Of a stretch of DNA of 64,000 nucleotides, positions 44,775 through 55,300 are shown one piece after another (positions within the stretch are counted from its first letter, which is position 1; every line of letters starts with the position of its first letter). Below the pieces are notes generated by a model. It did no database searches. It had not been told where the DNA came from and worked only from the letters and a program-made list of their open reading frames with translations. The DNA comes from Cricetomys ansorgei (lineage: Eukaryota; Chordata; Mammalia; Rodentia; Nesomyidae), in the NCBI GenBank assembly GCA_026225945.1, contig JAMJFZ010000769.1, forward strand, positions 3,281,501 to 3,345,500. Direction: 5' to 3'. A program made the position numbers and the translations under genes.

Positions 44775-44956
44775 TAGAGGGGCATGTCAGATGATGGCAT
44801 AGCAGTTAATAGGGCTTCTTGCTCTCTCAGAGGAATCATGCTGGTTATCACTACCCCCTTTACTTGGCTCGCAACTACTCATATTTTCAGCTTCTGAGGA
44901 TCCAACACTCTTTTGTGGACCAATGTGCATACCTTCCATATATGCGTATAATGAAT
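44775..44956 (+). mobile_element. B2 SINE
   Basis: 'aggggcatgtcagatgatgg', 'catagcagttaatagggctt', 'gctctctcagaggaatcatg', 'cttttgtggaccaatgtgca'. Diverged B2 with a GATA repeat at its 3' end. Confidence 0.8.
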
Positions 44957-45038
44957 GATAGATAGATAAATAGATACATAGATACATAGATAGATAGGTA
45001 GATAGATAGATAGATAGATAGACAGATAGATTGATAGA
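44957..45038. repeat. (GATA)n microsatellite
   Basis: About 20 GATA-type units with a few GACA, TACA and GGTA variants, at the tail of the B2. It explains the 95-codon frame full of YLS repeats. Confidence 0.96.
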
Positions 45039-45498
45039 AACATTTTGGACCACATAGCTATAGTTCATATTCAAGAGTTTGAGATAGATAAGTCATCTTC
45101 TCCATACTCCATACTTAAGACTGCTTTGAATCTTCTTCAAAACATCACTACTCAAGGTACATTTAGTTTTACTTTGTAAATAGCTTCACCAGCAATACCA
45201 ATTTAGGTATTTCCTTTTTATTTGAGATAATGTACAAGATTATTCAATAATTAATAATTGTGATAAGCATCCTCCCTTAAAGTTCAGGGATATTAGAGCA
45301 CTTTTCTAAACCTATATTAAATATCTTATCATAATAACTGATATAGATTAGGGAAACATCTTTGCTATTCTGGTAGTTGTACAAGTAGGAATTTAACCCA
45401 TATATCCCAAATCCAGGATACTGCATTCTCCTCTAAAGAACCTGCTTCTATGTTGTCAAAGTCTGAAGAATCATATTTTCCAAAATCATAGAAGAGTA
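45039..45498. other. AT-rich interval, nothing recognised
   Basis: No family recognised. Confidence 0.4.
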
Positions 45499-45633
45499 AC
45501 ACACACACACACACACACACACATCTTCTATTTATGCAGTTATTCATCCACTTATTTATTTATTATGTATTATATGTATATGTTGGTGTTTTATACACAT
45601 ACACACACACAGACACACACACACACACACACA
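45499..45633. repeat. Two (CA)n microsatellites around an AT-rich spacer
   Basis: CA tracts at 45499-45523 and 45596-45633 with TTTAT/TATG-rich sequence between. Confidence 0.95.
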
Positions 45634-45845
45634 ATTAGAAAAGCAATTACTTTTAAGTTTCACAAAGTCTTCTGAGGTTTAGTCAAACATTCTCAGCTCA
45701 GACCAAATAGCTTTCTTTATTTACACAACATCAATTGCTGTTTTTTTGCCTTTTGTATGTATTCAGTGAAATGTAACACTTTAAAGTTTATCGCAAAAAT
45801 AAGGTGTTACAAGTGAATTATAAGCTCTGTTTCAGTGATTATGTA

Positions 45846-46022
45846 ATTTTTTTTTGTTTCTTTGTTTTATTTTATTTTGTTTTGAGACAGGGTTTCTATG
45901 TTGTAACTCTGGCTGTCATTGAACTCATTTTGTAGATCAGGCTGGACTCAAATTCACAGAGATCTGCCTGCCTCTGCCTCCCAAGTTCTGGGATTAAAGG
46001 AGTGTGCTACAACCACCTGGAC
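45846..46022 (-). mobile_element. B1 SINE, antisense, with T-rich lead
   Basis: T-rich start with TTTTA units, then 'gagacagggtttctatgttg', 'taactctggctgtcattgaa', 'ttttgtagatcaggctggac', 'gcctcccaagttctgggatt'. Full length, local variant present. Confidence 0.97.
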
Positions 46023-46299
46023 AATGATTATAATATTGTTATGGTCAATTAAGTTTTACACATTATATCTAAATTCTAGATGACAGCCTATGAAAGGTAA
46101 CTCAAATACAAATAAGACCAACTTCATAGCTTTCTGACTCTATACAACTTAACTTGATGTGTATCTCTAATTTAGATTTTCTTAGGTACAAATGGATAGT
46201 AGCAAGAAGTTCTAGTATACCATTGTCCATTATGATGACTATAGATAGTAATGTACTATATAATTCATGTAAACAGGGCCTGGAAAAAAGTTTGTGGAA

Positions 46300-46512
46300 A
46301 GTGGGGGCTTGGAAGATGCTCAGTGGTTAATATCACGACTCCTTTTGCAGAGGTCAATTCCCAACACCCACATGGTAGCTCACAAACATCTATAACTCTA
46401 GTTCCAGAGGATTAGACATTGTCTTCTGGCTTCCGCAGGCACTGTAGGCCTATGGCACATAAACATACATGCAGGCAAAATACTCAAATACATAAACCAA
46501 AATTGGAAAAAA
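46300..46512 (+). mobile_element. B2 SINE
   Basis: 'gggcttggaagatgctcagt', 'cttttgcagaggtcaattcc', 'caacacccacatggtagctc', 'ctataactctagttccagag', 'acatacatgcaggcaaaata' and A-rich tail. Full length. Confidence 0.96.
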
Positions 46513-47084
46513 AAAGTTATATAAAGGGGATTTTGGATACTTCCCCATAAGAACTGAAAAAAGAAGAAGAAACTAGAGATGAGTGTGCTTTTTCCTACCT
46601 TCAAACACTTTCCTGTATATAAATTCATCAAAATGTTACATGATGCCTCATTTATGTTCATAGCATTGTATATAGTAGCTAAGAAACAAGTTTAAAATTT
46701 AAAAGAAACTGTGTATTATAATGCTTCACAAATAATATATCCTAAAAATACTTACTAAACATCCCCTTCTAAATATTCACCCTCATTGTATTTGCAAGGA
46801 AAAAAAAAACACCTCTGTACTTTTGTAACCACTCTGTGATTATCTCCTTTGTATCTTTACCATCAGACTGATTTTTGTTTCTGTCTTTGGCTATCATCTT
46901 CATAATACGGTGCTGGAGTTAATAGTTGTTAGGAGTAATATAGTGAGAACTTGACTCTCAGTTTAATGGTTTCTCATAATATTCATAGGAAAATTATGGA
47001 ATAGTAAATATTTTCTACTTGTCATTACCAGTTAGAGACAGATTGCTAAAACATATTTTTTCTTGTGTTTCTCAGATTCCATTA
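46513..47084. other. AT-rich interval, nothing recognised
   Basis: No family recognised. Confidence 0.4.
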
Positions 47085-47225
47085 TATATTCTTCATTTAA
47101 TCAGTCATTCATTTGTTATTTCCCAGAGTTTTACAATGTGCTTCCTTCCATTCTAGGAACTAAAGGGAATGGGTTTAATGAACTAAACTATATGATGTGT
47201 TCTCTGCAATTTTCAGCAACATATT
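47085..47225 (-). mobile_element. L2 LINE 3'-end remnant, antisense
   Basis: 'ttaatcagtcattcatttgt', 'tattttacaatg'-like wording, 'ccttccattctaggaactaa' and 'ttaatgaactaaactatatg' match the reversed L2 end (ATTCATTCAACAAATATTT type). Confidence 0.65.
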
Positions 47226-47732
47226 TCTGACTTAAGGGTCCAGTGACAGCTGTGTTGTGTTAAATGAAAATGTCAGGTCAGAAAAAGAACATAAGATACA
47301 AACTAGAAATGTCCTATTCTCATAGTTTATAGTTAGGAAGCTTTATCCTTGGTCATCATATTAATGTACTAATCTCTGTAACATTATTATGTTTTAGATT
47401 TTATCTCCAAATGCAGACTGCAGGAATAGTTTGCTATGGCTGACAATTAAAACTCTGGTCCATATTTTTCCTGTACTCAGAACTCATTATCTTCATAGTC
47501 AATGTCATGAAGATATAAAGTACTTTAGGGTAGAGAAAACCATTGATTATATTTGAATACAAAGGGCAGCTATGCTCCTTGAAACGATTCAATGTAACTC
47601 TACTGCTGTTGTCATGACCAGAGGCTCATCTCTCAGGTAATTCTAGATCATGTAAAACCAACAATTTATACTGTAGCATTGAAATAAGTGCTGATTTACT
47701 AATTATTATTCGCATGGGTTTATGGCAGAGGA
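47226..47732. other. Unassigned interval
   Basis: No family recognised. Confidence 0.4.
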
Positions 47733-48700
47733 CAGTTTATTCTTTGTTAATTCAATTCCTGGTCCTAGAGGGTTTCAGCCTTTGTACAATCTAATCTTAA
47801 GTCCAGACCTGGAAGGCATCAGCCTCTGTTAATCCAATCTTCAAGATGATAGCTTGGACCTAGGAAAGTTTTAGCCTTGGAGACTTACTGCTAACTGAGC
47901 TCACTCAGAGCTGTACTGAACTCAACTGACTCTTCTGGTTCAACTCAACTCACTTGCTGTTCTGGCACAAACTCTTCTCCAAGCTGACTGGTTCAAACTG
48001 ACCTTCGGAGCCAGCTGACTGTTTCTGACTGAACTCTTCTGACTCTGGCTGATTCTGGCTGCCTTCTGCAATTTCTCTGACTGAACGGTGCTATTAACTG
48101 AATCTCCCAAACTCACTCTTCCTGTCTGATGCTGACTCCTTCTGCTGAGCTGCCTCTGTGTCTTAGAGAATCTGACTTATTCTTAACTGACTGCCTGCCT
48201 CTCTGAGCTGAGAGCGTGCTTTTATATTGTGAGAGTTGGGCATGTTCTCACTCTGATTCACTCTGCTAACTCTTCCTCTGAGTTGTCACTTTGCCTGCCT
48301 GTCACTCTGATTTATCTTAGATGTCACTCTGCCAATTCTTCACCATGATTCACCCCAAGATTTGGGATTAATCACATGTACTCACTCTGTACTTCTGCCT
48401 TTGACTTTCTGCTTCTCAGTTGACTAGCATACTCTGACTCAATCTCCTTTCATTTTCTCAATCTCTACTGCTTCTCTCTTGAACTGTGAACTCTGAACTG
48501 AGAACCATGAACTTAGCATCATGAACTGAGGATTGTGACTTATTTCTTTCTGAACTGACTGCTTCCTTTTATATACCTAGAGCTTGGATTATAAGTGTGT
48601 GCCATTATTGCTTTCTTTGTTGGTTTACTAATGGCATGTACTGCACTCCAGCTGATCATACAGGCCTTGAATGTGATCCTTTCCCAGAGTAGCCATGTTG
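47733..48700 (-). repeat. Copy 3 of the CTGACT-rich dispersed repeat
   Basis: Same orientation as copy 1. Shares 'aattcaattcctggtccta', 'gacttactgct', 'actcttctccaagctgactg', 'gctgactgtttctgactgaa', 'gagctgcctctgtgtctta', 'catgttctcactctgattca' and 'acaggccttgaatgtgatcc'. On the minus strand it has AATAAA near 47742. It is about 75 bp longer than the other two; extra CTGACT/TGAACT words lie at 48440-48560. Confidence 0.87.
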
Positions 48701-48704
48701 CTGG

Positions 48705-49611
48705 ATTAAAAGATTAAATATTCCTCCACACAAAATACTAGCCACCACACTTGTAAAAAGATGTGGAAATCAAGGAACACCTTCTTAATTGTTTTAAGTG
48801 TTATAGAATGAAGAAAGTTTCAATGTAAGTCTTCATACACAACAATAGATACATCAAATACTGCAAATAGAGTCTCTTTAAATCTCTATAGATTTTAAAG
48901 TTGCATAATTCTCTAAGCCAGAAAGGGATAACAAAGCACAGTTCACATCTTGTTGAAACAAAATAAATTGTGGATGCATATCTATTTGTGTTGATTGATG
49001 TATGGCTGGAATCATTTTGTCCCAGTGTACTGTACTTCAGAACTATGCTTTATACATATTGTAGGGCTGTGATATCTGATCCTGCTTTATGATTTCCACT
49101 TTTAGCTACCTGAAGAATTTTGACAAAATCTCCACTAAATGATATATGACTTTAGTCCCTCTGCTTGAATCAAAGTCTCCAAATGTATTTTGTGTGATTT
49201 CATATCATTTTGAACTTCATAGTGTAAGCTATGAATAATTCACTTTGGTGGAATAAGAGGCATCTAAAGGTGAATAAGTGAATAACTAGAGTGATGCATT
49301 TTAAATACAGTCCCTGGGTGCTTTAAATTCCTAAGCTGTTTTGTAAGCCAAAAATAAAGTGTAAAAAGGTTGGAAGGTTGTCATCCACATCTCAAAAATA
49401 AGTATGAAAACTCTACAGCAAAACAGTTACATAGAAAGAATTTGCAGGAAATAGAAAAAGGGTAAAATAAATTTAAGATAATAGAAAAATTAATATATAT
49501 TTCTCTTAATCAAGAAAATAATGTATTGGTACTCCAGAACCCCCAAATAAGTAGGAAAAAAACTATCTTAGATCACATGTAATTTTGCTATTATATAAAC
49601 ATCTCAGGATG
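48705..49611. other. AT-rich single-copy sequence
   Basis: No repeat or gene recognised. Confidence 0.45.
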
Positions 49612-49765
49612 GAAGTAGACATGGTCATTCATGTCTGTAATTCCAGCATTCACATGGGAAGGAGAATCACAAATTTGAGGACAATCTGGAGTACATACTG
49701 AGAGCAAGACAAACTGGGCAACATAGAGAGACCATAACTCAAAAAAAAATAAAACAAGAAAAATA
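49612..49765 (+). mobile_element. Old B1-type (B1F/PB1-like) SINE
   Basis: 'catgtctgtaattccagcat', 'gaaggagaatcacaaatttg', 'aactgggcaacatagagaga', 'ccataactcaaaaaaaaat'. Diverged but ordered. Confidence 0.88.
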
Positions 49766-50274
49766 TAATAAAAATGTAACTGTTTACAAAAAGAAATTTT
49801 AAACTGTACTTTGTTTAAATTATTTTGATATTCTTGGGCTTAAATGAGTAGCTTGCTTTTTTTCTTAATTGACAATTTTGATTTTATTGATGAAAAACAA
49901 CATATTAAGTAGTAACTACAATTAATTTTAATTTTTATATATTCAGTATTCATTTTAGTTAAAATATTTCTAGTTATTTACACTGCGAATATAATTACTT
50001 TTGAATCCACTTATTCACTGTAATACTAATTATATGAACATTTAATTAAATTAACACAGCTATTTATTCTCCAATTAAAAGGCAGGAATAAATTTTAATA
50101 GAATAAATAGTGTATTAAGTATATTTTAAATTTAGTACTCATCTAAACATTGCTAAGCTATCCATACATGATAATAATGAAATTTTTACTATCCTTGCTA
50201 TTTTGTGAAATTTCATCATATAAAACATGGAGTTTAAGACAATACTTTTTATGCTTATATTTTTTAAAGAAGGA
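49766..50274. other. Very AT-rich interval
   Basis: TTAA- and ATTT-rich; nothing recognised. Confidence 0.45.
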
Positions 50275-51195
50275 GACTAGGAAGTCATTTAGGGGGTGAT
50301 CTAGAGACCTAGTGCATTGGAAACTTACTGGAATTTTTGAGAGTGACCCTAGCAAGGACCCCTAGTAATGGGGAATAGGGGGCCTGAATAGGCCATCTCC
50401 TGTAACCAAGCAAGTCTTCCAGTGGTGGGACTGGGACACCATCTTAGCCACAAATCCCTCCACCTATAACATATCCTTCTTACAGATTCTGCTGGGAAAA
50501 TAAAAGGACATAACCCCATGCCAAGGGAGGGAGCGCATGCTAGACACTGCAAGGCTGGCCAGAACCAGAGACTGGATAGCAAGGAGATAATTCCTAATGA
50601 TATCCTGATCTGTTCATAGATCAGTGCCTAGTCCAATGGTCATCAGAGAGACTTCCACCATCAGCTGCTGAGAGCAGATACAGATGCCCAGGACCAAACA
50701 ATGTGTGGAGCTTTGGGAAGCCAGTAGAAGAAAGAAAGGAGAAATTGTGGAGATAGAGGGTCCAGGACACCAGGAGAACAAACCACATGGAGTCAACTGG
50801 CCAGCACTCCTAGGGGCTCACAGAGACTGAAGTGGTAGACAAAGAATCTGCAAACCCCCGTAAATATAACTTATTGTTTTCTGGCTTGGTGTTCTTATAG
50901 AACTCCTACAAGCTGGAATAGGGATGGTCCCTGACCCTTTTACCTGCCCATAGGACCCTTTCCTCCTCCTGTACTGCCTTATCCAGTCTTGATGTAGGGG
51001 CTTATGGCCAGCCATGTTCCATGTCTTATATCCTGTTGGAGTGGTAACCCTGGGAGGACTGCTGTTTAATGAGGGGAAGTGGGGGTTGAGCTGGCTCTGG
51101 GGGAGAAGGAAGAAGGGGAGAGATGGAAGTAATGGAGGGAAGGGATAATCAGGATGATATGAGAGAAGAAAAATAAATAAAAAATCAAAAGAAAG
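50275..51195 (+). mobile_element. LINE-1 (rodent Lx-type) 3' UTR with A-rich tail, 5'-truncated
   Basis: About 900 bp in sense order: 'gtgcattggaaacttactgg', 'ggccatctcctgtaaccaag', 'caagtcttccagtggtggga', 'tcatagatcagtgcctagtc', 'gcagatacagatgcccagga', 'gaccctttcctcctcctgta', a purine-rich run near 51090-51150 and an A-rich end at 51166-51195. The best-preserved L1 piece in the window. ORF1 and ORF2 are absent, so it cannot move. Four small minus-strand frames over it are chance. Confidence 0.96.
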
Positions 51196-51204
51196 AGAAT
51201 AGAA

Positions 51205-51449
51205 CCATTTTGTGAGATTGATCAGTGTGTAAAGTGCTTATTGTGCAAACATGAGGGCCTGAGTTCTTATCACTAACACCCAGGTAATAAGTTAGGTATG
51301 ATACACATATTTGCAATCCCAGTTTGGATAGCACAGACCCTGTCACAAAATAAGATAGAGAGTGATTGAGGAAGAAATGAGACTTGAAACTCTCCATTCC
51401 ACACTCTTATGCATGGAAACTCACCCCACAACACACATAGTTATGCACG

Positions 51450-51500
<51 letters not shown>
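51205..51500 (+). mobile_element. B4A/RSINE1 SINE ending in a CG/CA tract
   Basis: 'gtgtgtaaagtgcttattgt', 'gcaaacatgagggcctgagt', 'tgcaatcccagtttggatag', 'cacagaccctgtcacaaaat', then (CG)n(CA)n. An internal part of B4A seems deleted. It follows the L1 tail by only some 10 bp. Confidence 0.9.
51442..51499. repeat. 58-bp alternating purine-pyrimidine (CG)n(CA)n tract
   Basis: Perfect alternation from TATGCACG through five CG steps into about 21 CA units. Strong Z-DNA-forming potential and, with the CG steps, unusual in this CpG-poor window. Confidence 0.97.
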
Positions 51501-51501
<1 letters not shown>

Positions 51502-52069
51502 GAGAGAGAAACAGAGAAAGAGAGAAAGAATAGCACACTTTGTCAGTTTTATTACTAATATTTAATTGTTATATAGTCACTATATATAATACTGCTTTCA
51601 TTTTATATTGAATTTTAACTAAACTATGAGAGCATATGGCATATAGAACTCCATATATACTCTTACACAGAATCCCACAATGATAAGAGTAAGTCTTAAA
51701 AAATTAACACTGTGATTGATTCTCGAAAATGGCTATGTCATTGCACAATTCTTAGAATATTTGTGTGATGAAGCTTCCACAAGGAAGATAGGGAGGCATA
51801 TTCATTGGTGTAAGCCTTGCCACACCTCAGCAGAGGGAACCATCATCATGGTCAATGCCATGGACAGGGGAACCCCAAGCACCTCAGGTGTTTTTATTGA
51901 ATTAGAACTCTGCAGGTGCAGATCATATGCAATCAAATATCCTCCACAGAAATCCAACATGTGCAGACAATACAAAATGCCAAGGCCTGTGCATCCCTTT
52001 TTTCCAACAGTGCACAAAATCAATTACTTTAAATACAACTAAAAATAAACTTCCACTACATTTGGGTAT
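51501..52069. other. Unassigned; GC-balanced segment at 51730-52010
   Basis: The segment is clearly less AT-rich than its flanks and carries overlapping frames of 108 codons (plus) and 73 codons (minus). Neither shows a domain. On the minus strand 'tcaataaaaacacctgaggt' looks like an LTR polyadenylation region, so an unidentified LTR is the most likely explanation. Confidence 0.35.
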
Positions 52070-52325
52070 ATCTTTTTGTCTTGAAATTTAGAAATGCAAA
52101 ATTTGTATTGTGTTCTGGAACGAAGTTTCGAGTTTCCCAGGCTGACCTCAAATTCACCATGTTGAGGATGAGCTTCAACTTCTCATACTCTGCCCTACCT
52201 TTCAAGTACTGTAATTACAGGTATTCATTACCATACCTGGTTTATGTGATAATGAGGATGTAATACAGTGTCTTTCACATGCCAAGAAAACACTGTAACA
52301 ACCAAGCCACATTCCCAGCTCTATA
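52070..52325 (-). mobile_element. B4 SINE (B1-like plus ID-like halves), antisense
   Basis: B1-like half: 'tttcccaggctgacctcaaa', 'ttcaagtactgtaattacag'. ID-like half: 'aaccaagccacattcccagc'. The composite order is that of a reversed B4. Confidence 0.87.
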
Positions 52326-52424
52326 ATTTGTTTTCAAATTTCAAAGTCATTTTCAAACAGTCAAAAAAAAAAACCTGGTAGAATATGACAACAACATATT
52401 AACAATCATATTGTCAATTTTTAT

Positions 52425-52630
52425 TGAAGATTTATTTATTGTATGTGTATGAGTGTGTCCCTGAGTGTATGTGTGTGCATTATGTATATACAGGTGTCTG
52501 TGGGTACAATGCTGACAGAACTCAAATTACAGGCATTAGTGCCACTCTGTATGGGTGCTGGAAACTGAACCCTTATCCTCTGTAGGAGAGGTTGGCGCTG
52601 TCAACTACCAAGCCATCCCTGCAGCTTCTT
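52425..52630 (-). mobile_element. B3/B2 SINE, antisense
   Basis: 'tttatttattgtatgtgtat', 'acaggtgtctgtgggtacaa', 'gggtgctggaaactgaaccc', 'ggcgctgtcaactaccaagc', 'catccctgcagcttc'. Near full length. Confidence 0.94.
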
Positions 52631-53057
52631 CTGACTATTGTTAACTGAAGAAATCACTGTCATCAATTATTTTCAGCACTTTAAAAATTATTTTCTATAT
52701 TTTGTAGGCAATTAGTAGTAATTAGTATTCTATTAATTTAATAATGTAGTTTAAATTTTCTATCACTACTTTACCAATATTCATATAAATTTAACTATTT
52801 CCATTTCCGATGACCCTAATGATTTTTAAGTCATTTATTAAAAAAATGTATTCCTCTTAGAAAGTTAGGTGAAATGAAAACTATATTTTAAGGTTATATA
52901 CATTTTACTCTCATTTCATTTATATTAAATAAAGATAAAAATATTTGAAAAGAGTAAATGGATAAAATTCCTTCCTTTTATATTGTTACTTTCTCCTCTG
53001 TTCCTTCCCCTCTTTCACCAATGTATAATAAGATATCTTCAGTGTATTTATGGAACT
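52631..53057. other. AT-rich interval, nothing recognised
   Basis: No family recognised. Confidence 0.4.
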
Positions 53058-53340
53058 CTGTCTCGGTTAGTTTTTGTCAGCTTGACACAAACTAGAGTTA
53101 TCTGGAAAGAAGGAACGTCAATTGAGACAACACCTCCATAAGATTTGGCTGGTCCAAAGTTGTAAACAATAAAAGTAAATTGAGCAAGCAATGATCTCTG
53201 CATCAATTCTATCTTTTGTTCCTGCTCTGATTTCACTTGTTCATAGAGTGTGACCTGTGACTTGTAAAACAAAATGAATCCTTTCCTCCCCAAGTGGCTT
53301 TTGGTCATGGTATTTATCACAACTGAAACCAAACAAAGGC
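53058..53340. mobile_element. URR1-like rodent DNA transposon remnant
   Basis: 'gttagtttttgtcagcttga', 'cacaaactagagttatctgg', 'gaatcctttcctccccaagt' and 'ggcttttggtcatggtattt' are hallmarks of a common rodent element that I associate with URR1 (hAT-Charlie). The middle is shortened. It has no transposase; the 94-codon minus-strand frame is chance. Class assignment is from memory. Confidence 0.65.
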
Positions 53341-53484
53341 AACCACTGTCCTCCTTCTCTTCTACTTCTAGGAGTTTGACAGTTTTGGATTAATTTGTAA
53401 ATGAAATCATACAGTATGTGTCTTGCTGGACTTGGTTAATTTCATCAAACAGAAAAGCATGTATGTTGATCATGATAGCAGATT

Positions 53485-53486
<2 letters not shown>

Positions 53487-53531
<45 letters not shown>

Positions 53532-53545
53532 GTCTCTCTCTCTCT
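53487..53545. repeat. (TC)n microsatellite
   Basis: TC tract with two TG interruptions ('tctgtctctctctg'). Confidence 0.97.
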
Positions 53546-53639
53546 TCCATGCTCCCTCTGTGTTTAATCAATTCTTCATCATTATTCAATATATTTTATC
53601 ATGATTTTATGAGTATTGTGACAATGGGAATTCAGATAT

Positions 53640-53925
53640 CTCTTAGATTTAACTGATATCAGTACTTTAAGGTATGTGCCCAGCAGTGGGTAGCTGAATC
53701 ATTTGGTAATTCTATTTTTTATGAGAACCCACATTATTTTCCACAATAGCTTATACTAATATACTAAACAATGGTGGTCGGGATTCTCCATCTCTATATT
53801 TTGACCAATATGATCAATATTTGTTTTCTTTCATTTTTAAACAAACAAAAAAAAGATCAAAATGGAAAATATTTTAATGTAGTACATTTCTCAGTAGATA
53901 TGAGTTATGTTTACATGTTAATTTA
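53640..53925 (-). mobile_element. Ancient LINE-1 ORF2 end, antisense, left part
   Basis: 'gtatgtgcccagcagtgggt', 'gagaacccacattattttcc', 'tctccatctctatattttga' follow the reversed end of ORF2. The element resumes at 54380. Confidence 0.8.
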
Positions 53926-54325
53926 TTTTTATTGTTTAAAACAAATTTTAAAATTAAATATAGAATATATTCCTCCTTTACCCCAAGTCCTTCCAGATCT
54001 CTCCTCCTCCCTACCCACCCAACTTTAAGTTCTTTCTCAAACAACAAACCAAAAACTCAATACAACAACAAACCACAAAACCTGGGAAACAAAATGCATC
54101 CATATCAGGAAGAAAAAAAAACTGTAATCAGATAAAAACACACTTAAATAAAAGGGAGAGTCCGTTATTTGTATGTCAGCTACTCCTGAACATGAGGCCT
54201 GTCCTGGAGTGATTGATATACCCAGTGTTACTCCATTGAAGAAAACTAACTTTCCTTATGCCAGCAGTTATAAGTGAATTGTCACGTATGAATGAATTGT
54301 CATTCAGTTGTTAAGCTTTACCCTA
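53926..54325 (-). mobile_element. LINE-1 (rodent Lx-type) 3' UTR fragment, antisense, nested
   Basis: Begins at its 3' end ('ttgtttaaaacaaattttaa'), then 'ccttccagatctctcctcct', 'cctacccacccaactttaag', 'gaggcctgtcctggagtgat', 'tgatatacccagtgttactc', 'gccagcagttataagtg'. It lies inside the older L1. The 85- and 67-codon frames come from it. Confidence 0.9.
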
Positions 54326-54327
54326 AT

Positions 54328-54329
<2 letters not shown>

Positions 54330-54379
<50 letters not shown>
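54330..54379. repeat. (TA)n microsatellite
   Basis: About 24 uninterrupted TA units at the right edge of the nested Lx fragment. Confidence 0.98.
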
Positions 54380-54381
<2 letters not shown>

Positions 54382-55300
54382 AAATATAAGATGATAAAAC
54401 AGAAACTATCATATCAAGTTGCGAGGTTATGCATCATGGTGGTTAGGTTTTGGATATTATAATTAGTGATATTGATCACTTTTATACACTTGCTGCTTGT
54501 ATGTCTTATTTGGAGAAATGTGTCTTCATATATTTAACTTATTTTTTATTTGATAATTTTTGTATACTTTTAAGTTTTCTTTATCATGAACATTAAACAC
54601 ATACTGGAAGAAAGCACTGCAAATATTTTACAATGCTATAAATACTGTCTTCACTTTTTTTATTGTTTCTTTTACTGTGTAGTAGTTTCTCATTTTTATA
54701 TAACCCAATTTGTTTTACCTTTGTTTTCTGTCCTTTTGGAGATCTATCTAAAACAGCATTACTTATATCAGCATCATAAAGTGTTTTATTTGTGATTCCT
54801 AAAGTAATTTCATAGTTTTATATCTTAAATTTAGTGTTTTAGATGCAATCAAGTTATTTTTTGTGTATGATAAAATATTCTCTTATCATTCTTCTGTATA
54901 TGCATACTATTTATTGATGCTACTGTACTTTCTCTCATGCATGTTCTTGATGCCTTTGTCAAAAAAGAGTCAGCTGTACATAAGTACTTGTGTATTCCTG
55001 GCTAACTAATATGTTCCATGTCCTTAAGTGTCAATTTTATGCCAATAGCTTTGTGTCTTTGTTAGTATAGCTTTATCCTAGCATGTTGAATAGTTTCTAC
55101 CTTATTCTCTTTTGGGGTCACTGTGGATACTCAAGGTTTTTTTTAGGGTTTCATATGAATATTAGGATTTTTTTATGTGTGTGAAGCATTTCAGTATTTC
55201 AATGAGGAATATATTGAAGATATAGATGACTTTCAGTTCTTTTGTTTTTGTATTTTTCTTCAGAAATAGCTATATTGTCAAATGCACCTTTTTATCCATT
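54380..55300 (-). mobile_element. Ancient LINE-1 ORF2 fragment, antisense, right part
   Basis: Continues the element that starts at 53640: 'gtatgtcttatttggagaaa', 'ctgtgtagtagtttctcatt', 'ttttggagatctatctaaaa', 'cttgatgcctttgtcaaaaa', 'tttatgccaatagctttgtg', 'tttcatatgaatattaggat' are all reversed ORF2 in correct order. Confidence 0.88.

Noticed and set aside
44787..45074. 95-codon frame with YLS repeats resembling a repeat protein
   Set aside because: It is the translated GATA microsatellite plus a B2.
50275..51195. GC-richer segment considered as an exon or promoter
   Set aside because: It matches a rodent L1 3' UTR with A-rich tail along its whole length.
51716..52042. 108-codon frame, considered as a possible exon or pseudogene
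   Set aside because: No similarity to a protein that I recognise; both strands are open, and LTR-like signals are a simpler explanation.
53058..53340. 94-codon minus-strand frame considered as a small gene
   Set aside because: Covers a URR1-like DNA transposon remnant present in many rodent loci.
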